NCBI GenBank assembly: GCA_964513075.1
Contig: CAZELR010000014.1
Location: forward strand, 1 to 64,000
Length of the DNA stretch: 64,000 nt
From: DAOUBP01 sp964513075
Lineage (GTDB): Bacteria; Chloroflexota; Anaerolineae; CG2-30-64-16
Reading direction: 5' to 3'
Positions within the stretch are counted from its first letter, which is position 1; each line of letters starts with the position of its first letter. The position numbers were made by a program, and so were the translations under genes. Below, piece after piece: positions 23,439 through 32,562 of the stretch. Below the pieces are notes generated by a model. That model searched no databases and was not told the origin of the DNA. It worked only from the letters and a program-made list of their open reading frames with translations.

Positions 23439-24725
23439 ATGCATCTTCCGCCCACCTTTCGCGCGCTGCGCCACCGCAATTACCGGCTCTGGTTCATAGG
23501 CCAGGGACTCTCCCTGGTCGGCACCTGGATGCAGACGATGGCGCAGCAGGTGCTGGTGTACCGGCTGACCGGTTCGGCAGCGGCGCTAGGGATCATCAGC
23601 TCGATCGGGCTGATCCCGCTGGTGCCGCTGGCGCTGTGGGGCGGCTCCATCGCCGACCGCGCGCCGAAACGCACCATCATCCTGATCGCCCAGGCCGTGA
23701 TGATGGTGCAGGCGTTCATCCTGGCAGCGTTGACCTGGAGCGGCAGGGTTCAGGTGTGGCACGTTTACGTGTTGGCGCTCCTACTGGCTGCGGCCCAGGC
23801 GGTGGACCTGCCGGCGCGCCAGGCGCTCACCGTGGAACTGGTGGAAGGGAAAGAGGACCTCGTCAACGCCATCGGTCTGAATTCGGCCATGTTCAACGGC
23901 GCGCGCGCGCTGGGCCCGGCCCTGGCAGGGACCCTGGTTGCGGCGCTGGGCGAGGGACCGGCCTTCCTGCTGAACGGCCTGAGTTTCGTTGCCGTCATCA
24001 TCAGCCTTCTGATGATGCGCAATTTGCCGGCGCCCGCTGGGATGCGCCGCCACGCCAGCCTCGCCGGCCACATGGCGGAAGGGATGCGCTTCATCCTGGG
24101 CCAGCGCGCAATCATGGTGTTGATCAGCGTGGTGGCGGTGAGCGCGTTTTTGTCGATGCCTTACAGCACGCTGATGCCGGTCTTCGCGACCAAGGTGCTG
24201 GGCGGCAGCGCGCAGCCGGTCGTGCACCTCCTGTGCGACGGTGCGAACCCGCTGATGCGCTGCCGCACGCCCGAGGCGCTGCCGCTTGGCCTGCTGCTGA
24301 CGACCGTCGGCGTCGGAGCGCTGGTCGGTTCGTTGGCCGTGGCATCGCTGCCCGAGCGCGTCCGCCACGGCCGCTGGCTGACCGCGGGCAACCTGGCCTT
24401 TCCCGCGCTGCTGATCGGCTTCGCGGTTTCCCGTTCGTTTCTCGCCTCGCTGCTCCTGCTCTTCGGGGTGGGGGTCAGCTTCGTGATGCAGAATTCGTTG
24501 GCCAACACGCTGCTCCAGCTCATAACGCCCGACGAAGTGCGCGGCCGGGTGATGAGCCTCTACACGTTGACGTTCCAGGGCGCCATGCGCATGGGCGGTT
24601 TGCAGGCCGGCCTGATGGCTGACTCAATCGGCGCACCGCTGGCCATCGGCATCGGCGCGGTGGTCTCGCTGGCGTATGGGCTGTTCGTGGCGGTGCGGTA
24701 CCCGGGGGTCAGGGAGATGGCATGA
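23439..24725 (+). CDS. MFS transporter, MFS_3 (EntS-like) class
   Basis: 428 residues with about 11-12 membrane helices. It opens with FRALRHRNYRLWFIGQGLSL and GTWMQTMAQQVLVYRLTG, and has WGGSIADRAPKRTIIL (loop 2-3 motif with Asp and Arg) and MQNSLANTLLQLITPDEVRGRVMSLY, all typical of this efflux class. An unusual segment of about 22 residues (PVVHLLCDGANPLMRCR and following) interrupts the loop before helix 7. Its stop overlaps the next gene (ATGA). Confidence 0.88.
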   Translation: MHLPPTFRALRHRNYRLWFIGQGLSLVGTWMQTMAQQVLVYRLTGSAAALGIISSIGLIPLVPLALWGGSIADRAPKRTIILIAQAVMMVQAFILAALTWSGRVQVWHVYVLALLLAAAQAVDLPARQALTVELVEGKEDLVNAIGLNSAMFNGARALGPALAGTLVAALGEGPAFLLNGLSFVAVIISLLMMRNLPAPAGMRRHASLAGHMAEGMRFILGQRAIMVLISVVAVSAFLSMPYSTLMPVFATKVLGGSAQPVVHLLCDGANPLMRCRTPEALPLGLLLTTVGVGALVGSLAVASLPERVRHGRWLTAGNLAFPALLIGFAVSRSFLASLLLLFGVGVSFVMQNSLANTLLQLITPDEVRGRVMSLYTLTFQGAMRMGGLQAGLMADSIGAPLAIGIGAVVSLAYGLFVAVRYPGVREMA

Positions 24726-25696
24726 TGACCATGATATCTCAAAAATACATCTCCGACCTGATCCCATTACCCGCCTGCTCCGACGGCCGCTTCGTCGCTG
24801 GCCGCGACGGCGTCATCTCGGTGCACGCCACCGGCGACCGCAAGGTGGAATTCATCGCGTTCGCCGATCACACCCTTGCTTACGTCCTGTCGGCGTTGGG
24901 CTATCCCGCGTATTACCCCGTGCATCCCGTAGCGCTGGAGCGGCCCGTCCGCGCCGTGCTGATGGACCTGGACGGCACCAGCGTGCGCAGCGAGAACTTC
25001 TGGATCTGGATCATCGAACGGACGACCGCCAGCCTGCTGGGCAACCCCGGCTTCAGCCTGGAGGCCGCGGACCTGCCCTTCGTCTCAGGCCACAGCGTCT
25101 CCGAGCACCTGGAATATTGCATCCGCAAGTATTGCCCCGGCCGTGCACTGGAAGCTGCACGTGCCTTCTATTTCGAGCACACCCACCGGGAGATGCAGGC
25201 GATCCTGGACGGCACGGGGCGCAGGGACGCGTTCGTGCCCGCGCCTGGGCTGAAGGAGTTCCTGCTGGCACTCAAAGAGATGGGGATCAAGATCGCGCTG
25301 GTGACGTCCGGCCTGTACGAGAAGGCATGGCCGGAGATCGTAGCCGCGTTCCGGGCCATGGAGATGGGCGACCCACGGGAGTTCTACGACGCGATCATCA
25401 CGGCAGGGTTCCCGCTGCGGCCCGGTGAAGTGGGCACGCTCGGCGAGCTCTCGCCCAAGCCGCACCCCTGGCTCTACGCCGAAGCCGCGCGCGTCGGGCT
25501 GGGCGTCCCGTTTGAGGCGCGTAATTCGGTGCTGGGCATCGAGGACAGCGGCGCGGGCGTCTGCGCCATCCGGCTGGCGGGCTTCCCGACGGTTGGAATG
25601 GCGGGAGGAAATATCGCCGAGAGCGGGACGCGGGCGCTGTGCCAGTACTACTGCGAAAGGTTTGAGCAGGTGTTGGGCGTGGTGCGTGGGGCGTAG
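24722..25696 (+). CDS. HAD-superfamily hydrolase, beta-phosphoglucomutase-like
   Basis: 324 residues. The first 75 residues (ISDLIPLPACSDGRFVAGRD onward) are an N-terminal extension of unknown role. The HAD core starts with RAVLMDLDGTSVRSENFW (nucleophile and acid Asp). IALVTSGLY is motif II, ELSPKPHPWLYAEAARVGL motif III and LGIEDSGAGVCAIRLAGF motif IV. A helical cap lies between. Likely a sugar phosphatase or mutase. Coupled to the MFS gene by 4 bp. A separate promoter follows, so it need not belong with the ECF genes. Confidence 0.86.
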   Translation: MMTMISQKYISDLIPLPACSDGRFVAGRDGVISVHATGDRKVEFIAFADHTLAYVLSALGYPAYYPVHPVALERPVRAVLMDLDGTSVRSENFWIWIIERTTASLLGNPGFSLEAADLPFVSGHSVSEHLEYCIRKYCPGRALEAARAFYFEHTHREMQAILDGTGRRDAFVPAPGLKEFLLALKEMGIKIALVTSGLYEKAWPEIVAAFRAMEMGDPREFYDAIITAGFPLRPGEVGTLGELSPKPHPWLYAEAARVGLGVPFEARNSVLGIEDSGAGVCAIRLAGFPTVGMAGGNIAESGTRALCQYYCERFEQVLGVVRGA

Positions 25697-25698
25697 GG

Positions 25699-25740
25699 CG
25701 TGGTGCGGCGACCTACGGGTCGGTGCGTGGTGCGTGATGC
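25699..25740. repeat. family E repeat unit
   Basis: CGTGGTGCGGCGACCTACGG plus GTCGGTG at 25699-25725, then GTGGTGCGTGATGC. Same 27-bp unit as at 17707. Confidence 0.7.
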
Positions 25741-25769
25741 AAAAAAGCGAGCATACTCCTGTTGGGCAC

Positions 25770-25798
25770 TTGTGAACTCATTGAGTTTGATGTATAGT
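25770..25798 (+). promoter_or_regulatory. promoter of the ECF transporter operon
   Basis: TTGTGA (25770-25775), 17 bp, TATAGT (25793-25798). Start site near 25805, giving a leader of about 43 nt with ribosome site CTGGAGA before ATG 25848. The leader is too short for a large riboswitch. Confidence 0.7.
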
Positions 25799-25847
25799 AG
25801 CTGTGCTCCATTAGATTTTCAATTCAATACATCTGGAGATCACACAC

Positions 25848-26438
25848 ATGAACAGCATCAAACGCAGTTTTACCACTCTCGTTCTTGCACTCATCCCCGT
25901 CGCCATCGCCATCAATATCGCGATTGGCCAGCTCGTCGTCCTGCTCAAGCTACCGATCTACCTGGATTCCATCGGCACAGTGCTGGTGGGCCTGTTGGCC
26001 GGGCCGTGGGCCGGGCTCGTCACCGGCGCGCTCACCAATCTGATCTGGGGGTTGAGCGGCCTCAACCCGGCGTACACACCGTTCTTCTATGTCGCGGCGG
26101 CGATCGGCTTGCTGGCCGGCATCTTCGGCAACCTGGGCTGGGCCAAGAAGTTCTGGCTGTGGCTGGTCGCCGGCCTGATCACCGGCCTGGCCGCGGCAAT
26201 CCTCTCGGCGCCAACCGCGGCGGCGATCTACGGCGGCGTCACCGGCGCCGGCACGGACCTGATCGTAGCCGGTCTGCGAGCAGCCGGCGCCAGCGTCATG
26301 CAGGCGACTTTCGGCCAAGGCATCGTCTCCGATCCAGTGGATAAAGTGGCAACCTTCCTGGTGGTTTGGCTGATCGTGGTTGCGCTGCCGGCGCGTTTCC
26401 GCGCGCGCTTCCCGATGGCATCCAAGCTGCCTAAATAG
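25848..26438 (+). CDS. ECF transporter substrate-specific (S) component
   Basis: 196 residues with six hydrophobic segments and the small-residue pattern of S components (VLVGLLAGPWAGLVTGALTN). It would bind the transported compound and dock on EcfT. I cannot name the vitamin; it is not an obvious RibU, ThiT or BioY. The PfkB-family kinase at the end of the operon suggests a ligand trapped by phosphorylation, such as a pyridoxal-like compound, a nucleoside or hydroxymethylpyrimidine. Confidence 0.8.
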   Translation: MNSIKRSFTTLVLALIPVAIAINIAIGQLVVLLKLPIYLDSIGTVLVGLLAGPWAGLVTGALTNLIWGLSGLNPAYTPFFYVAAAIGLLAGIFGNLGWAKKFWLWLVAGLITGLAAAILSAPTAAAIYGGVTGAGTDLIVAGLRAAGASVMQATFGQGIVSDPVDKVATFLVVWLIVVALPARFRARFPMASKLPK

Positions 26439-26454
26439 GCAAGGGACGGGTCCC

Positions 26455-27237
26455 CTGGCAAACGCATTCAGTTTGTACACGCCCCGCGGCTCAGGACTGC
26501 ACCGGCTGCATCCGCTGACGATGCTGGCGGTGGTTGGTTTCTGCCTCGTCGCGGGGTTGGGCTTACCCGGCGCCTGGGGACCTTACGTGATCTTCCTGGC
26601 CCTCATCATCCCGCTGGCCGCGTGGGGGCAGGTGCTGCCGAACTTGCTGCGCACCGCGCTCAAAATCGCCCTGCCCTTTGCGATTTCAGTCTTCCTGATC
26701 CAGGGGCTCTTCTGGACCAATGGCACGCCCATCGTCGCGTTGGGCCCGCTGTCACTGAAGCGCGAGGGCTTGCTCTTCGCCGCGCAAAGCACCGGCCGCA
26801 TCCTGGCCGTGGTGAGCAGTTTCCTGCTGCTGGCCCTGACCACACGGCCCGACGCCCTGATGATCGGGCTGGACCAGCGCGGCCTGCCGAAGGCGCTGAC
26901 CTACATCGTGTTGGCCACGATCCAAATTGCGCCGCGTTTCCAGGCAAAAGCCAACACCATCCTGGACGCCCAACGCTCGCGCGGCCTGGAGACCGAAGGC
27001 GGCGCCGGCCGCCGCATCCGGGCTTTGCTTCCGCTGGTGGTGCCGCTGGTGTTGGGCAGCATCATCGACATCGAGGAGCGCGCCATGGCCCTGGATGCAC
27101 GCGCGTTCTCACGGCCCGGCCCCAAGACCAGCCTGCTCGTCCTGCCCGACTCGCCGCGGCAGCGGGTCGCACGCTGGCTGCTGGTTGCGGGCATGGTGGG
27201 CATTATCGCTGCCCGGATCGTGATGGCGGTGCTATGA
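26455..27237 (+). CDS. ecfT: ECF transporter transmembrane (T) component
   Basis: About 260 residues, CbiQ/EcfT family, with five to six membrane helices. The cytoplasmic coupling motifs are visible: DAQRSRGLETEG (Arg-containing first motif) and ERAMALDARAFSR (second A-R-x-x). The start is uncertain: no ATG, GTG or TTG follows the S-gene stop closely. CTG 26455 has AAGGGA eight bases upstream; TTG 26473 has no ribosome site. Stop overlaps the next start by 4 bp. Confidence 0.85.
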   Translation: MANAFSLYTPRGSGLHRLHPLTMLAVVGFCLVAGLGLPGAWGPYVIFLALIIPLAAWGQVLPNLLRTALKIALPFAISVFLIQGLFWTNGTPIVALGPLSLKREGLLFAAQSTGRILAVVSSFLLLALTTRPDALMIGLDQRGLPKALTYIVLATIQIAPRFQAKANTILDAQRSRGLETEGGAGRRIRALLPLVVPLVLGSIIDIEERAMALDARAFSRPGPKTSLLVLPDSPRQRVARWLLVAGMVGIIAARIVMAVL

Positions 27238-28085
27238 TACGCATCCGCGATCTGACGTATACCTACCCGGTGACCGAAACGCCCGCGCTGTCAGGCATCC
27301 ATCTCGATGTCCCGGCCGGGCAGTTCTGCGCGCTCGTCGGCCCGAACCTGGCTGGCAAGTCGACCCTTTGTTTTGCCATCTCGGGCTTCGTGCCGAATTT
27401 CTATCGCGGCGCCCTGACGGGCAGCGTCCAGGTGCACGGACGGGAAGTGACCACCACCCCACTGGCCGACCTGGCGGGCGACATCGGGCTCGTCTTTGCA
27501 AACCCGTTCAACCAGATCACCGGGGCGCGCTTCACCGTGCGCGAGGAGATCGCGTTCGGGCTGGAGAACCTGGGCGTGCCGCGCGATGAGATGCCCGCGC
27601 GTATCGACAGCGTGCTCGAATTAACCGGCCTGCAGGGGATGGCCGACCGGTCTCCCTATGCACTCTCCGGCGGCCAACAGCAGCGCGTGGCCCTGGCCTC
27701 CGTCATGGTGATGCAGCCGCGCGTGCTGGTACTCGACGAGCCGACGTCGCAGCTCGACCCGGTGGGCACGCGCGAAGTCTTCGAGGCGCTCCACGCCGTC
27801 ACGCGCTCGCAGGGCACCACCGTGATCCTTGCAGAGCACAAGCTGGAGTGGGTTGCGGTCTACGCGGACCGTGCCGTGCTGCTGGATGGAGGTCGCATCG
27901 TCAACGACGGGCTGCCGCGGGACGTGCTGTCCGACCCGGCGCTGTCCGCCCACGGCCTCGGGGCCACGCGCTACACCCGCGCCGCGCGCCTTGCCGTGGA
28001 TCGGGGCCTGGCCCCCGCCGATCAACCGCTGCCCGTCACCCTGGAACAGGCAGTCCCGTTCTTTCAGGGACGCAGATTTACCTGA
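27234..28085 (+). CDS. ecfA1: ECF transporter ATPase A
   Basis: 283 residues. Walker A GPNLAGKST (Leu in place of the usual Gly/Glu), the Q-loop GLVFANPFNQITGARFTV (Asn replaces Gln at its start), signature LSGGQQQRVALASVM, Walker B VLVLDEPTSQLD and H-loop ILAEHKLEWV. The LDP-Q region and ATP-site Glu are intact. Starts by ATGA overlap with ecfT. Pairs with the second ATPase to energise uptake. Confidence 0.9.
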   Translation: MIRIRDLTYTYPVTETPALSGIHLDVPAGQFCALVGPNLAGKSTLCFAISGFVPNFYRGALTGSVQVHGREVTTTPLADLAGDIGLVFANPFNQITGARFTVREEIAFGLENLGVPRDEMPARIDSVLELTGLQGMADRSPYALSGGQQQRVALASVMVMQPRVLVLDEPTSQLDPVGTREVFEALHAVTRSQGTTVILAEHKLEWVAVYADRAVLLDGGRIVNDGLPRDVLSDPALSAHGLGATRYTRAARLAVDRGLAPADQPLPVTLEQAVPFFQGRRFT

Positions 28086-28140
28086 TTTGCCTGATGAGTG
28101 GGTCTCTCATCAAGTCACGCATCACGCAACACGTAACACG

Positions 28141-28950
28141 ATGAACATCACCGTCACCGACCTGCACTTCACCTACCCTTCCGGCGTCGAGGCCCTGAAG
28201 GGCATCGGCATTGCCATCGGCTCCGGCGAGAGCGTCGCCATCCTGGGCGAGAACGGTGCGGGCAAGACGACGCTCGTGAAACATTTCAACGGCCTGCTGC
28301 GGCCGACCCAGGGCGCGGTGACCGTGGGAGAATGGGACACCCGCGAGCACACCGCGGCACAGATGGCCGGTCGCGTCGGCTACGTCTTCCAGAACCCCGA
28401 TGACCAGCTCTTCGAGCGAAAGGTGCTGGCCGAGGTGATGTTTGGGCCGAAGAATCTGGGGCGTTCGCCCGAGCAGGCGCGCGCGGACGCATTGGAGGCG
28501 TTGACCCGGGTGGGGCTGGCCGGCGACATCGACCGGCACCCGTACGACCTCCACCTGTCGCAGCGCAAGCTGTTGGCGCTCGCGGCCATTCTCGCTATGC
28601 GCACGCCCGTCATCGTGCTCGACGAACCCACCACCGGCCAGGATGCGCGCGGCGTTGAACGCATCGCCGGCATTGTGGAACAGTTGAAGGCTGAAGGCTG
28701 CACGGTCATCGCCATCTCGCACGATGTGGACTTCTGCGCCGAGCACTTCGAGCGGGCAGTGCTAATGGCCGGCGGGCAGATCCTGGCCGATGGGCCTGCG
28801 GGCGACACCTTCGCCCACGCCGAGGAACTCCGCCGCGCCGATGTGGAGGCGCCGCAGCTCGTGCGCCTGGCCAACGCGCTCCACCTGGAGGCCGCACCGC
28901 TGCGGGTGGATGACTTTGTGGATCTGCTCAGAAAGGTAGACCATGGCTAA
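28141..28950 (+). CDS. ecfA2: ECF transporter ATPase A'
   Basis: 269 residues from ATG 28141. Walker A GENGAGKTTLVKHFNGLL, Q-loop YVFQNPDDQLFERKV, Walker B VIVLDEPTTGQD, H-loop AISHDVDF. The signature reads LHLSQRKLLALAAILA: LSQRK rather than LSGGQ, as in some ECF A' subunits. The 55-bp gap from the other ATPase holds family E repeat remnants (ACGCATCACGCAACACGTAA). Overlaps the kinase start by 8 bp. Confidence 0.88.
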   Translation: MNITVTDLHFTYPSGVEALKGIGIAIGSGESVAILGENGAGKTTLVKHFNGLLRPTQGAVTVGEWDTREHTAAQMAGRVGYVFQNPDDQLFERKVLAEVMFGPKNLGRSPEQARADALEALTRVGLAGDIDRHPYDLHLSQRKLLALAAILAMRTPVIVLDEPTTGQDARGVERIAGIVEQLKAEGCTVIAISHDVDFCAEHFERAVLMAGGQILADGPAGDTFAHAEELRRADVEAPQLVRLANALHLEAAPLRVDDFVDLLRKVDHG

Positions 28951-29902
28951 GCGCCCAGTTATCGTCCTCTGCGACCTCATCGCCGACCTGGCGCTGCACA
29001 TCGAAGCATTCCCGGTCGTCGCCACCGACCTCCAGAAGCTGACCTATATTGAGGTCGGCCCAGGCGGCGCGTGCAACACCGCCATCATGGTGCGGCGGTT
29101 CGGCAGACCGGTGGCATGTTTGGGCGAGGTCGGGAACGATCAGTTCGGGGAAGCGGTGCTGCGCGGGCTGCGCACTGAACGGGTGGATGTCTCCGGTGTG
29201 GTGGTCGACCCCGAGGTGAGGACGCCGGTCGCCGGGGTGCTGGTGGACCCTCGCGCCGAACCGGCCTACCTCGGCTACCCGGGCACGCTGCGTCTGTCAG
29301 CGGCGCCCGAGGCCTGGCATCCCGTTCTGGCCTCTGCACGAGCGCTCTTTGCCGACGGCTGGGCCGAGCATCCGGGCGTGGCCGCGCTCATCCTGGAGGC
29401 ATTCCGCAGCGCGCGGCAGGCCGGCATACCGGTCTTCTTCGACCCCGGCCCCGGCAACCCGGCGCTGGACAACTCATGGCACCTGGATGCAGCCAGGCTG
29501 GCGACCGTGGTGCTGGCTAACGAGGCAGAAGCCGAGCGGCTGACCGGACAGGCCGATCCGACGGCGGCGGCCCAGGCGCTGTTAGCCGAAGGCGCGTGGC
29601 TGGCGGTGGTCAAGCGGGGTGCGGCGGGTTGCCTGCTGGCAATGAAACGAGAAATGATCGCCGCGCCGGCCTACCCCGTGACGGTGGTGGATGCCACCGG
29701 CGCGGGCGACAGCGTGGCGGGAGCGATGATTTACGGCTATCTGGCGGGACTAACGCTGGTGGAACTCGGCACGCTGGCCAACGCCACCGGCGCGGCCAAG
29801 GTGCAGAAGCGCGGTACAGGGCACAACGTTCCTACGCGAGACGAAGTGGCCGCGGTGCTGGCACGCTTCGGCGAGCGGGATCTGCTGCCTCACTCCCGAT
29901 AG
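28943..29902 (+). CDS. PfkB-family carbohydrate/nucleoside kinase
   Basis: 319 residues, ribokinase fold. The N-terminal VGPGGACNTAIMVRRFG is the first PfkB signature and VVDATGAGDSVAGAMIYGYL the second, with the anion hole and catalytic Asp. It phosphorylates a hydroxymethyl or sugar hydroxyl with ATP. Its 8-bp overlap with the ECF ATPase suggests that it acts on the imported compound. The 3' end overlaps the convergent nadB gene by 13 bp. Confidence 0.88.
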   Translation: MAKRPVIVLCDLIADLALHIEAFPVVATDLQKLTYIEVGPGGACNTAIMVRRFGRPVACLGEVGNDQFGEAVLRGLRTERVDVSGVVVDPEVRTPVAGVLVDPRAEPAYLGYPGTLRLSAAPEAWHPVLASARALFADGWAEHPGVAALILEAFRSARQAGIPVFFDPGPGNPALDNSWHLDAARLATVVLANEAEAERLTGQADPTAAAQALLAEGAWLAVVKRGAAGCLLAMKREMIAAPAYPVTVVDATGAGDSVAGAMIYGYLAGLTLVELGTLANATGAAKVQKRGTGHNVPTRDEVAAVLARFGERDLLPHSR

Positions 29903-31458
29903 TGCGCGCCCATGCTCCGCTTGTTCTCCCACGCGGCCTCGGCCACGAGGTTCGCAGATCGGATCGCGTGGCGCAAGCCGATCAATTCATCGGTGAGCCG
30001 GCTGCGGCGGTAAAACCTCAGGATCTCCGTTTCCAGGTTGCGCAGCTCGCTGAGCGCGCGGCTGAGCCGGCTGGTCGTGCGGATCAGTCCCACGTAGTTC
30101 CACATGATGTGCTTGATGGCGCTCATATCCTGTTGGATCAGCACGGGGTCGGGAGTCTCCAACCCATCATCCTGCCACGCGGGGATCTGGTCCGGCGCCA
30201 GCCGCAGCTTGGCCGGCAGGGTGGCCGCGATGTCGGCTGCGGCCCGGCTGCCCCAGACGAGCCCCTCCAGCAGCGACGTACTGGCCAACCGGTTAGCACC
30301 GTGCAGGCCGGTGCACGACACCTCACCGATGGCATATAAATCCTCCAACGTCGTCCGGCCCCAGGCATCCGCCCACACGCCGCCGCAGGTGTAGTGCGCG
30401 GCCGGCACCACCGGCACCAAATCGGTGGCGATATCGACGCCATGCTGCAGACAGCTCTCCCGAATCGTCGGAAAGTGGTTGAGAATCTCGTCGTTGGAAA
30501 TGTAGGAGCGTAAATCGAGATAAACGTGCGTCAGGCCGCGCGAGAGCATTTCGCGATGGATGCTGCGCGCCACCACGTCGCGCGGGGCCAGGTCCTTCCA
30601 TTCCGGTGCGTAGTTCTGCATGAACGGCTCGCCGTTGCCCAGCACCAGCCGCGCACCTGCGCCGCGCACCGCCTCGGAGATCAGGAAGTTCGGCGCGCCG
30701 TCCTGGTGGAACGTCGTGGGGTGAAACTGCACGAACTCCATGTTGATCAGCCGCGCGCCGGCATACGAGGCCATCGCGAAGCCGTCTCCCCGCGCGCCGG
30801 CCGGGTTGCTGGTGCGCAGGAAGATCTGCCCCAGGCCGCCGGTAGCCAGGATGGTCTTGCGCGCCATGCAGCGTTTGACGATCCCGGTCGCCTGCTCGAA
30901 GATGTAGGCGCCGCTGCACGACAGCGGCGCGTAGACCACATGGCGATCCAGCGCGTGATGGGCCGGGGTCAGCAGGTCGACCGCGGTGTGACCGGTCAGC
31001 AGCGTGATGTTCGGATGGCCGCGCACGGCTTTGATCAGAGCTATTTCGATGGCTTTGCCCGTATAATCCGCCACGTGCAGGATGCGCGACATCGAATGGC
31101 CGCCCTCGCGGGCCAACGAGAGCTCGCCGCTTTCGACGCGATCGAAATCAACCTTCGCACGCTTCAGCAGGATCTCGTCAACGCGCTGCGGGCCCTCTTC
31201 CGCCAGGATGTCAACGGCAATCGGGTTGCAGTGGCCGGCCCCGGCGCGGGTGATGTCTTCGGCTAACGCCGCGGGCGTATCGTCCACACCCCGATAAATG
31301 ATTCCGCCTTGGGCGTAGCGGGTGTTCGACTCCTGCGGATCCGCGGCGCTTGTGACAACGACAACGTGCATGCCCTGGTCGGCGAGTTTCAACGCCGCAG
31401 TGGCTCCGGCGATCCCACTGCCGAGGATCAGGACTTCGGTTTCGAGGTATTCAGCCAT
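29890..31458 (-). CDS. nadB: L-aspartate oxidase
   Basis: 522 residues from ATG 31458 with GGAG. FAD enzyme oxidising L-aspartate to iminoaspartate in de novo NAD synthesis. Motifs: VLILGSGIAGATAALKLAD (FAD), NTRYAQGGIIY, EGGHSMSRILHVADYTGKAI, FVQFHPTTF and HYTCGGVWADAWGRT. The C-terminal helical domain carries SRLSRALSELRNLE. The longer upstream frame overlaps the end of nadA and is rejected. Last of nadC-nadA-nadB; 8 bp after nadA. Confidence 0.97.
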   Translation of the reverse strand: MAEYLETEVLILGSGIAGATAALKLADQGMHVVVVTSAADPQESNTRYAQGGIIYRGVDDTPAALAEDITRAGAGHCNPIAVDILAEEGPQRVDEILLKRAKVDFDRVESGELSLAREGGHSMSRILHVADYTGKAIEIALIKAVRGHPNITLLTGHTAVDLLTPAHHALDRHVVYAPLSCSGAYIFEQATGIVKRCMARKTILATGGLGQIFLRTSNPAGARGDGFAMASYAGARLINMEFVQFHPTTFHQDGAPNFLISEAVRGAGARLVLGNGEPFMQNYAPEWKDLAPRDVVARSIHREMLSRGLTHVYLDLRSYISNDEILNHFPTIRESCLQHGVDIATDLVPVVPAAHYTCGGVWADAWGRTTLEDLYAIGEVSCTGLHGANRLASTSLLEGLVWGSRAAADIAATLPAKLRLAPDQIPAWQDDGLETPDPVLIQQDMSAIKHIMWNYVGLIRTTSRLSRALSELRNLETEILRFYRRSRLTDELIGLRHAIRSANLVAEAAWENKRSMGAHYRE

Positions 31459-31466
31459 GTGCACTC

Positions 31467-32540
31467 CTACCCAATCTTCAGCATTCGCTCCACTGCCCGA
31501 TACGCCCGCACCCGAATCTTCTCCGGTACTTCGGTGACGTACTGCATGTGCTTCAACGCGTCGCGGGTCATTTCCAGGGTGATCTGGTTCATATGCGGGC
31601 AGCGCACCATGCACAGCCGCAGCATCTCTTTGCCGGGGTTAGCCGCAGCAACGTTGTCGCCCATCGAGCATTCGGTGAGCAGCAAGTAATGCGGCGCCTG
31701 GGTCTGTTCCACGTAGCGAATCATGGCATTGGTGCTGCCGGCAAAGTCGGCGGCAGCCGTCACCTCAGGACTGCACTCCGGGTGGGCCAGGATCACGACG
31801 TCAGGGTATTGTGCACGCACCCGCTGAATGTCGGCCACGGTGAACTGTTCGTGCACCTCACAGCGCCCACGCCAGCCGACCAACTGATAATCCAGAGCAT
31901 TGGCGTACCGTAGCCTGCCGCCGGGCAGGCGAGTGGGGAAGATGATATGCTTGCCGGTCTGCCGAGCCACATTGCCGGCCAGGTACTCGTCGGGCAGGAA
32001 GATCACCGTGTCTGAGCCCAACGACTCGACCACTGCAACGGCGTTGCCCGAGGTGCAGCAGATGTCGCTTTCAGCCTTCACATCGGCATAGGTGTTGACG
32101 TAGGTGACCACCGGCACGCCGGGAAAACGCCGCCGCAGCTTGCGCACGTCCGCGGCCGTGATGCTCTCAGCCAACGAGCAGCCTGCCTCGAGCGATGGGA
32201 TGAGGACGGTGCGCGCCGGATTAAGGATCTTGGCGGTCTCGGCCATAAACTTCACGCCACAGAACACGATCACGTCCTTGTCGGTGGCCGCGGCCTTGCG
32301 GCTGAGATCCAGCGAGTCGCCGACGAAATCAGGCACCGAATGAAAGAGCGCGGGCTCCATGTAGTTATGGCCCAAGATGACCGCATTGCGCTGCACTTTG
32401 AGCCGGTTGATCTCGTACGCCAGCTCGGCCTTGACGCGCAGCTCAAAGTCCGGTGCGCTGTCGCCCAGCCGGGTCTTCAGCTCAGTGTAAAGCTCGTCGA
32501 CCGACATGTTCGTGCGGTCGTGAGGTGCAAGTGTGCTCAT
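31467..32540 (-). CDS. nadA: quinolinate synthase
   Basis: 357 residues from ATG 32540; GTG 32558 is possible. It condenses iminoaspartate with dihydroxyacetone phosphate using a [4Fe-4S] cluster. Conserved: ILGHNYMEPALFHSVPDFVG, VIFCGVKFMAETAKIL (first Cys), PSLEAGCSLAES, TYVNTYADVKAESDICCTSGNA, AHPECSPEV (Cys) and MVRCPHMNQITLE (Cys). TGGAGGA lies ten bases before ATG. A family A element separates it from nadC. Confidence 0.97.
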   Translation of the reverse strand: MSTLAPHDRTNMSVDELYTELKTRLGDSAPDFELRVKAELAYEINRLKVQRNAVILGHNYMEPALFHSVPDFVGDSLDLSRKAAATDKDVIVFCGVKFMAETAKILNPARTVLIPSLEAGCSLAESITAADVRKLRRRFPGVPVVTYVNTYADVKAESDICCTSGNAVAVVESLGSDTVIFLPDEYLAGNVARQTGKHIIFPTRLPGGRLRYANALDYQLVGWRGRCEVHEQFTVADIQRVRAQYPDVVILAHPECSPEVTAAADFAGSTNAMIRYVEQTQAPHYLLLTECSMGDNVAAANPGKEMLRLCMVRCPHMNQITLEMTRDALKHMQYVTEVPEKIRVRAYRAVERMLKIG

Positions 32541-32562
32541 GAAACTAAAGTCCTCCACTTAT

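Noticed and set aside
29890..31614. 574-residue nadB start
   Set aside because: The extra N-terminus overlaps the end of nadA and lacks family similarity; ATG 31458 has GGAG and gives the FAD motif at the right distance.
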